From the NCBI RefSeq assembly GCF_026015625.1, contig NZ_JAPDVG010000001.1, positions 310,001 to 374,000 of the forward strand: DNA of 64,000 bases. The letters run 5' to 3'. This document shows, one piece after another, positions 53,300 through 62,400 of this stretch. The DNA comes from Segatella copri. Its GTDB lineage: Bacteria; Bacteroidota; Bacteroidia; Bacteroidales; Bacteroidaceae. The notes below the pieces were generated by a model. That model was given only the letters and a program-made list of their open reading frames with translations, had not been told where the DNA came from and ran no database searches. The position numbers and the translations under genes are program-made. Every line of letters begins with the position of its first letter. Within the stretch, counting starts at the first letter, position 1.

Positions 53300-54079
53300 T
53301 TATTTCTTCTTGCTGTTCAGCATCAGTTTCTCAAGGAATCTGAGCTGGTCAACATAATATCCGTTCTTGTCAGGATGCTGCTGATGCAGGCGGCTGATGA
53401 TTTCGTAAGCCCTCTGATACTTGCCCTGCTTGATGTAGATGCGGGCGAGGGTTTCGGTGAATACACCGCTGTTTTCCTCTTCGCCATCCTTGCCGGAATC
53501 GGTCTGAAGTTCGGGAGTAAATTCTGGTTTGTAATCTTCGTCCTGCTGGATTTTAGGCAGTTTGAAACCGCCATCCTCCATAAAGTCGTCGATGAGACTC
53601 ATGGTGCGCGAAGTATCTTCTGGCTCCTGCTGGTCTTCGGTCTCCATGAGATAAGCCACATAGTCTACAGCCGCGTCAGCAGGTGTAGGCTTACGTTTCT
53701 CCTTCTTCTCTTCTTCGTCTTCTTCCATAGGAATGGATCCCAGGAAGTGGTCGATGAGGTCACTAGTACGGTCCCCGTGTTTTTCTGCTCCTATTCCTCT
53801 TACGCCTTGCTGCTTGTTGGATTCAGCCTCTTCAGGGGCGTTTTTTATCTGATAGTGGGCTGCCTCTACCATCTCGAAGATAATCTTACGGTCGGTGATG
53901 TAGATGGCTGCACGGCGCAGTTCTTCGTCGAAACTCGGGTCGTGGAGCAGGTACAGATTCTTCAACATCAGCAGGCGTGCCGTCTGATAATACGGATATA
54001 AGGCCAAGAGGGCGCGCAAGTCGTAGAGCGTCTCTCGGTTCATTTCCTCCGGGTGTTGTATCAATCTGCTTAATTCCAC
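53300..54079 (-). CDS. TPR-like protein of the lptE-secG cluster
   Basis: 259 residues, no signal peptide. The N-terminus (LSRLIQHPEEMNRETLYDLRALLALYPYYQTARLLMLKNLYLLHDPSFDEELRRAAIYITDRKIIFEMVE) forms helical repeats. A central acidic, disordered linker (about 95-200) is followed by a C-terminal TPR unit (TETLARIYIKQGKYQRAYEIISRLHQQHPDKNGYYVDQLRFLEKL). This arrangement is conserved next to lptE and secG in Bacteroidales. A scaffold role in envelope assembly is possible but unproven. Confidence 0.8.
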   Translation of the reverse strand: MELSRLIQHPEEMNRETLYDLRALLALYPYYQTARLLMLKNLYLLHDPSFDEELRRAAIYITDRKIIFEMVEAAHYQIKNAPEEAESNKQQGVRGIGAEKHGDRTSDLIDHFLGSIPMEEDEEEKKEKRKPTPADAAVDYVAYLMETEDQQEPEDTSRTMSLIDDFMEDGGFKLPKIQQDEDYKPEFTPELQTDSGKDGEEENSGVFTETLARIYIKQGKYQRAYEIISRLHQQHPDKNGYYVDQLRFLEKLMLNSKKK

Positions 54080-54147
54080 GATATTTTTACTTTACTTTAC
54101 TTTATTTTACTTTGAACTTTGAACATTGAATTTTGAACTTTATGATT

Positions 54148-54194
54148 AGTAAAGCCGTTGAATTCTTCACTCTTCACTTTTCGTTCTTCACTTA
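54148..54194 (-). repeat. Dispersed intergenic repeat family B, copy 2
   Basis: The complement reads AAGTGAAGAACGAAAAGTGA, then AGAGTGAAGAATTCAACGGC, matching copy 1 at 50628-50673. It lies between the TPR gene and lptE, next to a TTTGAACTTTGAAC low-complexity stretch (54110-54140). Confidence 0.75.
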
Positions 54195-54196
54195 CT

Positions 54197-54718
54197 TTAC
54201 CAGTTAGCTACCGTAGCGTTGAATATCTGGTCTACCAGGTCTTTGATAATCTGGGTTACCAGTTCTTCCTGCACCGAGGCAAGGCTCTGAGTGGTGTCGT
54301 AGGTCTTGGCAGATGTAAACTGCTTTTCAAAGTCCTCGGCATGGTTCTTGGTGTTGGTGAAACGTACGTTTACGGTGATACTGAGCTCGGTCTGTGCTGA
54401 GTATCCCTCAGAACTAACCGACTTGTTGCGCTGAGAATATTGGGTGATTTCGCCCTCTATCTTCAGGTCTCCGTTGCGTGACACCTGTATGAGCTGGGTG
54501 TTGCTGGCAAACTTATCCTTGAGTTCGTTGTTGAACATCGGACCCATCGGACCCCACACATACGAACTTCTGATAGGGAAGTCGGCTATCTGTATGGTCT
54601 TGGTTTTGGTGTAGTCGATGCTGGCACCGTTGAACTTGTAGCTCACGGAGCATGCTGCCATGACCGCCACCATCAGTGTGACTCCTATTATATATAGGTA
54701 CGCGCGTATATGCTTCAT
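54197..54718 (-). CDS. LptE-like lipopolysaccharide-assembly lipoprotein
   Basis: 173 residues. Lipoprotein signal with lipobox MAAC (Cys23), then SVSYKFNGASIDYTKTKTIQIADFPIRSSYVWGPMGPMFNNELKDKFASNTQLIQVSRNGDLKIEGEITQYS, the pattern of Bacteroidota LptE proteins. LptE plugs the LptD barrel and helps place lipopolysaccharide in the outer leaflet. Its start overlaps the stop of the regulator gene by four bases (ATGA), so translation is coupled. Confidence 0.88.
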   Translation of the reverse strand: MKHIRAYLYIIGVTLMVAVMAACSVSYKFNGASIDYTKTKTIQIADFPIRSSYVWGPMGPMFNNELKDKFASNTQLIQVSRNGDLKIEGEITQYSQRNKSVSSEGYSAQTELSITVNVRFTNTKNHAEDFEKQFTSAKTYDTTQSLASVQEELVTQIIKDLVDQIFNATVANW

Positions 54719-56043
54719 AACTTATATTTGTTAATCTTTCTGTACAGAGTTCTGTCGGAGATTCCCAGTTCTTCTGCCGCTTTCTTGCGGTTTCCGTTGT
54801 TTCTCTCCAATGCCTTTTCTATCATCTGCTTGCTAAGGTCGCTGAGGTTCAGATTCTCGTTTTCTTCCTTGATCTCCTCAATTTCAGCATCCTCGGCTTC
54901 GGGTTTGTAAGTGCCCCTAATGCCTCCTGTAGCTATTTCCTGACGGATGTGTTGTAGCTCGTCGAGATCGGTAATCGGAGGTACGGAAGTAACCGGAGAA
55001 ACCGATGAAACCGGAGATACGGATGATACTGGAGCTACCTGGGTATTCGGCTGAACCGGAGAAACATATCCGCCTGTACCGCCCAACTGGCGTGTCTCAT
55101 CGAGTTGCTTGCGCAGGCTGTTCATCTCACGTCTCAGGTCGCTCACGTTGCCCCTCAGTTCGTAGAGAATCTTGTATAGCAGTTCGCGCTCGCTGGCGTA
55201 GCTATGGTCGTCCTTGCCATCCTTCTGTATGGTGGCGAGCTGTGTAGACTCCTCATCTCTCGGAATAAACTGGGTGAGGGTCTGTGCATCGATTTCTCTT
55301 TCTCGGCTCAGCACTGACATCTGTTCGGTAATGTTCTTGAGCTGTCTCACATTTCCCGGCCACTTGTATTTCAGCATGATCTGCTTGGCCTCATCTGAGA
55401 GTGAAATCTTAGGCAGACTGTATTTTTCGGCCATCTGCATGGCGAAGAGGCGGAAGAGCAGGAGAATGTCGTCGCCACGCTCTCTCAATGCAGGCATCTG
55501 TATCGGGATGGTGTTGAGGCGGTAGTAGAGGTCCTCGCGAAAGCGGCCTTCGCTCACAGCCTTGCGCATGTTTACGTTGGTGGCTGCCACGATGCGGACA
55601 TCCGTTTTCCTTATCTCAGTTCCACCCACGCGGATGTATTCTCCCGTCTCGAGCACGCGCAGCAGTCTTGCCTGCGTCTGTATCGGGAGTTCGCCCACCT
55701 CGTCGAGGAAGATGGTACCCTTGTTGGCAATACCGAAGTATCCTTCGCTTTCGCCTATGGCTCCAGTGAAGGAACCCTTCTCATGTCCGAAGAGTTCGCT
55801 GTCAATGGTTCCCTCCGGAATGCTTCCACAGTTGATGGCGAAATATTTCTCTCTGCGGCGTGGCGAATTGTCGTGAATCACCCTTGGAATGATTTCCTTA
55901 CCCACACCGCTCTCGCCGATGATGAGCACGGAGAGATCGGTCGGCGCTACCTGTAGGGCTACGTCGAGCGCATGGTTCAATCCGTCGCTGTTACCGACGA
56001 TATTGTAGCGTTGTTTTATCTTTTGTAGTTCGGAAGTATCCAT
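54715..56043 (-). CDS. Sigma-54-dependent transcriptional activator without receiver domain
   Basis: 442 residues. The AAA+ domain begins almost at once: Walker A GESGVGKE (about 43-50), the sigma-54 contact loop EKGSFTGA, Walker B GTIFLDEVGELP, and arginine-finger region FREDLYYRLNTIPI. A Fis-type helix-turn-helix ends the protein (NNGNRKKAAEELGISDRTLYRKINKYKL). There is no N-terminal sensor, so activity may be constitutive or set by partners. Between the domains lies a repetitive linker with VSSVSPVSSVSPVTSVPP. It heads the lptE-TPR-secG cluster; a -7 box TAATTTTG is at 56052-56059. Targets are not visible in the window. Confidence 0.92.
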   Translation of the reverse strand: MDTSELQKIKQRYNIVGNSDGLNHALDVALQVAPTDLSVLIIGESGVGKEIIPRVIHDNSPRRREKYFAINCGSIPEGTIDSELFGHEKGSFTGAIGESEGYFGIANKGTIFLDEVGELPIQTQARLLRVLETGEYIRVGGTEIRKTDVRIVAATNVNMRKAVSEGRFREDLYYRLNTIPIQMPALRERGDDILLLFRLFAMQMAEKYSLPKISLSDEAKQIMLKYKWPGNVRQLKNITEQMSVLSREREIDAQTLTQFIPRDEESTQLATIQKDGKDDHSYASERELLYKILYELRGNVSDLRREMNSLRKQLDETRQLGGTGGYVSPVQPNTQVAPVSSVSPVSSVSPVTSVPPITDLDELQHIRQEIATGGIRGTYKPEAEDAEIEEIKEENENLNLSDLSKQMIEKALERNNGNRKKAAEELGISDRTLYRKINKYKL

Positions 56044-56102
56044 TTAGCTGCCAAAATTACTCATTTTTTCTGAATTATCTGCATTTTTTTTAAATTTTAA
56101 CG

Positions 56103-56160
56103 TTCGGGAGGTCTGATTACAGGGCAGATTTGCCTTTTTTGCGTCATCTGCCCTCCCGAA
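56103..56160 (-). terminator. Long hairpin between pdxA and the sigma-54 activator
   Basis: The right arm 56146-56160 pairs in two blocks with the left arm: TTCGGGAG (56103-56110) with CTCCCGAA, and AGGGCAGAT (56121-56129) with ATCTGCCCT. There is no strong T-run, so termination is only a guess. Confidence 0.4.
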
Positions 56161-56204
56161 TCTTTCTTTATTCCGCTTTTTCTCGGGAATAGGGAATCTT
56201 TCTC

Positions 56205-57302
56205 TTATCCCTTTTTCTTAGGGATGGAGAATCTTACCTTCTCGCTCTCGTCACGCTTCTCGTGGTAGAGTTTAGGCAGTGGATTCTCGTAGGCCTCATC
56301 ATAGTCTTCGCGGTTGCAGAAGGCATCCAGCGCCAAGTAGATGGCATGGCGGAAGGAGATTGCATCGGCTTCGTTGCAGCCCGTGATGCTGTAGCTAGGA
56401 GTGGTGTTGGCGGCGGTGTGCACGAGTGGCAGACCGGCAGTAAAGAGTACGCCATCCTCGGTGTAGAGAGAATGGAACGGGGTAGTAGCCTGATCATGAT
56501 ACATGGCCATGATGCCGTCGAACTCTACGAAATGGCCGTTGCCGAAGAACTCGTCAGCAGGGTAAGGACCAAAAGCTTGTATTTTCTGCTCGGCAAGCTG
56601 GTCAATGGCTGGGATGATGATGCTGGCTTCCTCTGGTCCGCAGCTCTCCTCACCGTTGTTGCTAGGATTCAGGGCGAGCACGGCGATGCGCGGGTTGGTA
56701 ATCATGAAGTCTCGCTTCAGTGATGTGTGCATCTGCTTCACCTTCTCGATGATGAGCTCCTGGGTGATAGCTGCCGGCACGTCCTTGAGCGGAGTCTTTC
56801 CGGTTACGGATGCGATGCGAAGGTCGCCGCCGCAGAGGATGGAAAGGCCCTTGGCACCTTCGCCCAGGCAAGTTTCAATGTATTCCTTGTGGCCCTTGAA
56901 CTGGAAGCCCTCAAATTGTGCGTTCTGGTTGTTTACCGGTGCGGTAACGAGCACGTCGAAGAGCTCGTCGCGGTAGTCGGTCATGGCTCGGTCTAGTGCC
57001 TTGATGGCTGCCGTACCCGATTTCTGAGTAGGCATGCCCATGTCAACCTTTACCTCCTCGTCTACGGCTGGCAGGAGGTTGATTCTTCCATCTTCAGCAT
57101 CTTCTGCTTTCTGGATGATGGAGAACTGGGCAGGCAGATTCATCGCCTTGCGGTAATAAGCTGCTACTTTAGGCGAACCGTAGATGATAGGGGTACAATA
57201 CTCCAACATCTCTGGCTCACTGAATGCCTTAAAAATGAGTTCGTATCCGATACCGTTGGTATCTCCGTGAGTGATGGCCACTCTAATCTTTTTGCTGTCC
57301 AT
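56205..57302 (-). CDS. pdxA: 4-hydroxythreonine-4-phosphate dehydrogenase
   Basis: 365 residues. ITHGDTNGIGYELIFKAF is the start motif, FKGHKEYIE holds the first metal His, MAMYHDQATTPFHSL the second and VHTAANTTPSYSITGCNEADAISFRHAIYLA the third with the C-terminal signature. It oxidises 4-phosphohydroxy-threonine in pyridoxal 5'-phosphate synthesis. It follows the DUF4837 gene by eight bases, in the unit rlmN-DUF4837-pdxA. Confidence 0.95.
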   Translation of the reverse strand: MDSKKIRVAITHGDTNGIGYELIFKAFSEPEMLEYCTPIIYGSPKVAAYYRKAMNLPAQFSIIQKAEDAEDGRINLLPAVDEEVKVDMGMPTQKSGTAAIKALDRAMTDYRDELFDVLVTAPVNNQNAQFEGFQFKGHKEYIETCLGEGAKGLSILCGGDLRIASVTGKTPLKDVPAAITQELIIEKVKQMHTSLKRDFMITNPRIAVLALNPSNNGEESCGPEEASIIIPAIDQLAEQKIQAFGPYPADEFFGNGHFVEFDGIMAMYHDQATTPFHSLYTEDGVLFTAGLPLVHTAANTTPSYSITGCNEADAISFRHAIYLALDAFCNREDYDEAYENPLPKLYHEKRDESEKVRFSIPKKKG

Positions 57303-57310
57303 TTATCGTT

Positions 57311-58246
57311 TTATTTTATAGTAGAAATCGCAGCTTCTAGCTGCTTGATTAATATTTTCTTTTTCATTTCGGGCGCATAGACGAAGCCGATGATGATGAT
57401 TTCATCCCCCGTTTTTCTCAGGCGGATGCGCCTCATCACGTAGGGGCCTCCCATGGCATCGTCCTTCATCTCCCAGAGTCCTTTTTCAGAAAGGACCGGG
57501 ATTATCATGTACATGCTGTCGGTTTCGCCGGGCATGTTTGTGCGGAGCATGCTGTCAATCTGCTGCTTCTCTTGAGCAGGAAAAGCATCAGAATTGGCTT
57601 TCCCTCTTCGTTCTTCCCTCTTCACTTTCATGAGGATGAGGTTCTTCATGCCCGAACTGGCGTTGTTTGAAATCCAGATGAAGTTCTTCGCCTTCTTGCT
57701 GGCCTGCATTTCGGCAGGGATGATCATGCTGATGCCGAAGTTCTTCTTTACCAGCTGCTGCATCTCGCGGTTCTGCTTGCTCGGGTTGGTGGAGATGATG
57801 GAGGCGAGGTGCTCCAGTTCAGTCTCATCTACGAGCTGGCGCAGTTTCTCGGGGTTGAGTTTCTCTCTGAGTTGCTGCAGCGAGCGGGCAGAGATGCGGA
57901 TGACGGTCTGCGGTGAGGCATTCTCGTTGCGGCTCAGCCTGACTGAGAATTCCGCTGCCGGGATGTTCACTACGATGCGAGTTCTTGCGAGCAGGTAGCT
58001 GCCGTGGATCTTGCCCTTCTTAACCTGGATGAGCCGGCAGAGCGGTTCGGGTTGGGGCAGGGCAGGCACCTCTTCCGTCAGTATCTTCGTAACGATGCTG
58101 TCGGTATCTCCCTCGAGCACCACCTCGTAAGGCTGTCCTGTGCTCTTGGGCTGTTTTCTGTTTTTTCCTCCTCCCAGGCTGCAACTTGCCAGAAAAAGGA
58201 ACAAAAGACAGCCGGCAAGTAGGATCTTTAAAGATTCTCTAACCAT
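57311..58246 (-). CDS. DUF4837-family lipoprotein
   Basis: 311 residues. Lipoprotein signal with lipobox LASC (Cys22). The body matches DUF4837 (QPYEVVLEGDTDSI at the start of the mature part, LVKKNFGISMIIPAEMQASKKAKNFIWISNNASSGMKNLILMKVK, MPGETDSMYMIIPV, and RMRLRKTGDEIIIIGFVYAPEMKKK-like end). The family is restricted to Bacteroidota, sits between rlmN and pdxA in many genomes, and has no known function. Residues around 208-223 (KREERRGKANSDAFPA) are encoded by a stretch that looks like repeat family B, so a repeat may have entered the gene in frame. Confidence 0.85.
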   Translation of the reverse strand: MVRESLKILLAGCLLFLFLASCSLGGGKNRKQPKSTGQPYEVVLEGDTDSIVTKILTEEVPALPQPEPLCRLIQVKKGKIHGSYLLARTRIVVNIPAAEFSVRLSRNENASPQTVIRISARSLQQLREKLNPEKLRQLVDETELEHLASIISTNPSKQNREMQQLVKKNFGISMIIPAEMQASKKAKNFIWISNNASSGMKNLILMKVKREERRGKANSDAFPAQEKQQIDSMLRTNMPGETDSMYMIIPVLSEKGLWEMKDDAMGGPYVMRRIRLRKTGDEIIIIGFVYAPEMKKKILIKQLEAAISTIK

Positions 58247-58263
58247 TTTTCCCCCACCTTTCC

Positions 58264-59331
58264 TTACTTATTCATCTTCTCTTCATCCTCGTGCTCACGG
58301 ATTTCTCCGATTTTCTTCGAGGTGCTGAGCAGACCGCAGGCGGCGTAGATGTCCTGGCCGCGGCTGGCACGGATGGTGGTGAAGACACCATGCTGGGTGA
58401 GGTAATCACGGAACTGCTCCATCTTCTCATCATCCACACCTTGCAGAGGAATGTCTGGAATTTGGTGGAAACGGATCAGGTTGAAGCGGCAGTCAAGTCC
58501 CTTCACCAGTTTGATGATGGCCTTGGCATGCTGCATACTGTCGTTTACGCCCTTAAAGACGATGTATTCGAAACTCAGGCGGCGTTGATGAGAGAAATCA
58601 TAGTTCCTCAGCAGTTCTACTACCTGCTCAATGCCCATGCCCCTTTCGGCAGGCATCAGTTCTGCGCGCTCAGAAGGGATAGGGTCGTGCATGCTGATGG
58701 CCACATGGCAGTCGCTCTCTTCCAGGAACCGCTTCAGTTTGTTCTTCACGCCCACCGAACTTACCGTGATGCGCTTCGGGCTCCATGCCCAGCCGTAGTC
58801 GGCGGTGAGAATCTCTGTGGCGCGCAGCACATTGTCGAGATTATCCATCGGCTCGCCCTGACCCATGAACACGATGTTGGTAAGCTTGTCCACCTCCGGC
58901 AGCGAGTAAATCTGGTTCAGAATGTCGCCTGCAGGCAAGCTGCCCTCAAACCCCTGCTTGCCGGTCTGGCAGAACAGGCAGTTCATCTTGCATCCCACCT
59001 GCGAAGAAACGCACAGCGTGGCGCGGTCTTTGTCGGGGATGTAAACCGTCTCGACAAATTTGCCGCTCCGGGTAGGGAAGAGGTACTTGATGGTACCATC
59101 CACCGAATGTTGTGCATCGGAATATCCGAAGCATCCTATTTCGTATTCGGCAGCGAGTTTGGCACGGTTCGCCTTCGAGATGTTGGTCATCTCGTCAATG
59201 CTCTTCACATGCTGCTCATAGAGCCACTTCGCCATCTGCCCACCGGTGAAGGCGGGCATGCCTAAGTCCTTTGCCACCTGCTTCAATTCGGCAAGTGTAA
59301 GGCCCAAAAGATATTTTTTTTCATTATTCAT
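58264..59331 (-). CDS. rlmN: 23S rRNA (adenine2503-C2)-methyltransferase
   Basis: 355 residues. The radical-SAM cluster motif CxxxCxxC is in SSQVGCKMNCLFCQTGKQGF, the conserved FMGQGEPMDNLDNV and the C-terminal catalytic Cys in YAACGLL. RlmN methylates A2503 in 23S rRNA and A37 in some tRNAs. A -7 box TATCTTTG on the minus strand (59336-59343) ends only five bases before the start codon, so the transcript may be leaderless or the real start could lie slightly downstream. Confidence 0.96.
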   Translation of the reverse strand: MNNEKKYLLGLTLAELKQVAKDLGMPAFTGGQMAKWLYEQHVKSIDEMTNISKANRAKLAAEYEIGCFGYSDAQHSVDGTIKYLFPTRSGKFVETVYIPDKDRATLCVSSQVGCKMNCLFCQTGKQGFEGSLPAGDILNQIYSLPEVDKLTNIVFMGQGEPMDNLDNVLRATEILTADYGWAWSPKRITVSSVGVKNKLKRFLEESDCHVAISMHDPIPSERAELMPAERGMGIEQVVELLRNYDFSHQRRLSFEYIVFKGVNDSMQHAKAIIKLVKGLDCRFNLIRFHQIPDIPLQGVDDEKMEQFRDYLTQHGVFTTIRASRGQDIYAACGLLSTSKKIGEIREHEDEEKMNK

Positions 59332-59365
59332 ACTGCAAAGATAGTGTTTTTTGCCGAAAAATTAG

Positions 59366-59373
59366 TATCTTTG
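59366..59373 (+). promoter_or_regulatory. -7 element of the glycosyltransferase/SpoIID fusion gene
   Basis: TATCTTTG, about 95 bases before the start codon at 59468. It is divergent to the rlmN -7 box at 59336-59343, with 22 bases between them. Confidence 0.5.
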
Positions 59374-59467
59374 CCACATATTTTAATATAATAAGATAAA
59401 ATAAAGATAAAAAACACAGATTTAGCCCCCCGAAAAGGGCTGAAGTGAACAAAAATAACGTAAGAAA

Positions 59468-62400
59468 ATGAGAGAAAAAATAGACCTTTTCTTGCCTTGC
59501 GAATACATCGACGATGCGCAGAATGCCTTGTCGGTGCTTCATGAGTACAAGACTGTACAGCATATCCACTTCCTGGTGAGTGCTGATTTTGCCGCTCATC
59601 ATCAGGTGCCCGAAGGATGTACGTTTGTCATCACCGACCGCCTGGAAAGCAGTAACACCATTGTCAGCATCGCTGAAAATACAGATGCCGACTACGTAAT
59701 GATCTGTACCCGCCACACCACCATAGGATGGGGAAACAACACGCTGGAGCGATTCCTCAGAGTGGCAGATGATACGGATGCCGTCATGGTTTACGCCGAC
59801 CACTACAAGATGGTGGAAGGCAAAATGGAGAAACATCCGGTAATTGACTACCAGTCAGGTTCTTTGCGAGATGACTTCGACTTTGGAAGCCTCTGGTGCA
59901 TCAAGGCACAGGCGCTGGCCGACTACATCGCCCAACCCGACCGCGAAGAGTATCAGTTTGCCGCCCTCTATGACCTCCGTCTCTATCTGAGCCGCGTGGG
60001 TGAAATCTTCCATCTCAACGAGTTCCTCTATTCAGAAGCCGAACTCGACACCCGTAAGAGCGGCGAGAAGCAGTTTGACTATGTAAACCCGCGCAACCGC
60101 GAGGTGCAGATTGAGATGGAAAAGGCATGCACCCAGCATCTGGGCAAGGTGGGCGCCCTGATAGACACCACCTTCTACCGCCAGCCCGACTTCGGTGAAC
60201 AGGATTTTGAATACGAGGCATCTGTCATCATCCCCGTCTTCAACCGCGAAAAGACGGTGGCTGATGCCGTGAAGAGTGCGCTGGGACAGAAGGCCAACTT
60301 CAAGTTTAACGTCATCGTAGTGAACAACCATTCTACCGACCGCACCGGCGAAATACTGGATGAACTTAAAGCCGACAACCTGATACAGATTGTGCCGGAG
60401 AGAACCGACCTGGGAATAGGCGGATGCTGGAACGAAGCCATCAACAGCAGTTTCTGCGGAAAGTTTGCCGTACAGCTTGACAGCGATGACCTCTATTCTT
60501 CACCAAAGACACTCCAGAAGATAGTAGATGCCTTCTACAAGCAGAAGGCAGCCATGATTATCGGCTCATACCGCATGTGCGACTTCGACCTCAACACCCT
60601 GCCACCGGGACTGATAGACCACAAGGAGTGGACCGATGAAAACGGATGCAACAATGCGCTGCGTATCAACGGATTGGGTGCTCCGCGCGCCTTTTTCACT
60701 CCGCTGGTCAGACAGATCCAGTTTCCTAACACCTCGTATGGTGAGGATTATGCGCTCGGCTTGGCATTTTCGCGCCGTTACCGCATCGGCAGAATCTACG
60801 ACGAACTCTACCTCTGCCGCCGCTGGGGAGGTAACAGCGATGCTGCCCTCAGCGTAGAGAAGGTGAACGCCAACAACCTGTATAAGGACCGCCTGCGCAC
60901 CATGGAACTGAAGGCACGCCAGCACATGCTGCAGGGCAAGGCCGACATTATGGAGGACAGTAGCATCTCGCGTTTCTTCAACCGTCAGCTGGAGGTTTGG
61001 ACCGATGCGCGCCATCGCTTCCGCGACCTCAAGCATGTAGAAACCCGCCAGTTCTCCGACCAGCTGAAACTGCAGTGGAACCCAGCCCGCATCGTAAGTA
61101 CGGGCGCCAAGATAGATAAGAAAACCCTGGGCGAGCGCCCTTGTTTCCTTTGTGACAAGAACCGTCCTAAGGAACAGATGTCGAAGCAGATAGACGAGAA
61201 ATTCCATCTTCTGGTGAATCCGTTCCCGATTCTGCCAGTCCACTTCACCATTCCGGCACGCAAGCATCAGCCTCAGCTCATCTACAAGAACTACGGCGAG
61301 ATGCACCGCTTCATCAGTCTGCACAGCGACCTGATGGTGTTCTACAATGGTCCGAAGTGTGGTGCATCGGCTCCAGACCATCTTCATTTCCAGGCAGGAA
61401 CCAACGGCATCCTTCCTCTTCAGACCAACTGGCAGCGTCTCTCCCGCAACCTGACCGACATCATCTCTCTCAATGATGAGGAGAAAATCTCAGTGGTTCG
61501 CGACTTCATCGTTCCCGCCTTCGTCATCATCTCGAAGAGTGCTGAGAGCGATGAGGCCCTCTTCCGCCGTCTCTACAAGGCAATGCCTCAGCGTGGCGAT
61601 GAAACCGAACCGATGATGAACATCATCTCCTGGCGCAAGGGCGAGGAATTCATCAGCGTGGTCATTCCGAGAGAAAAGCACCGTCCGGAAGCCTATTTTG
61701 CCGAAGGCGACGCCCAGTTTGTAGTTTCGCCGGGAGCCCTGGACATGAGCGGACTCATCATCACCCCTCGTGAGGAAGATTTCCGCAAGCTGACCGAGGA
61801 GAAGGCACTCTCGCTGCTGCAGGAATGTGGCGTTTCGGAAGAAAAGATGAACGCCATCATCGCCAAACTGAAGGCATCTAAGGATGCTGAGGATGCAGCC
61901 GAAGCCTCTTCCACCTTATATAATAAAGGTAAGCAGCCCGACGTAACGGTGGGCATCGTGAGTGCGCAGAAGATTCATTTCTCGCTCAACAAACCTTATC
62001 TTGCCAAGGGCGAAAAGGTGCTGGGCGAACAGGTGGTAGAATTCTCTGAGGGCGGTGTGCTCTGGAACGGCAACCAGTACAGCCAGCTCACCTTCCATCC
62101 GCAGAGTGCCGACGCCTCGTTTTCGCTGAGCGACGTAACCATCGGTGTCAATTTCCACTGGGAGCGCAAGGAAACCCAAACCTTCCTGGGCACGCTCCGC
62201 TTTGTGGTAGAATCGGATAAGATTGTGGCAATCAATGAGTTGCCTGTAGAGAAATATCTGGAGAGCGTCATCAGCAGTGAGATGAGTGCCACTTCGAGTC
62301 TCGAACTCCTGAAGGCGCACGCCGTCATCTCCCGTTCATGGCTCCTGGCACAGATGAAGAAGCGCCGAGAGGTGGCTGAGAGCGGCAACAACTTCTTCTC

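Noticed and set aside
60566..61387. 273-codon minus-strand frame
   Set aside because: Opposite the glycosyltransferase/SpoIID gene, no family resemblance and no promoter.
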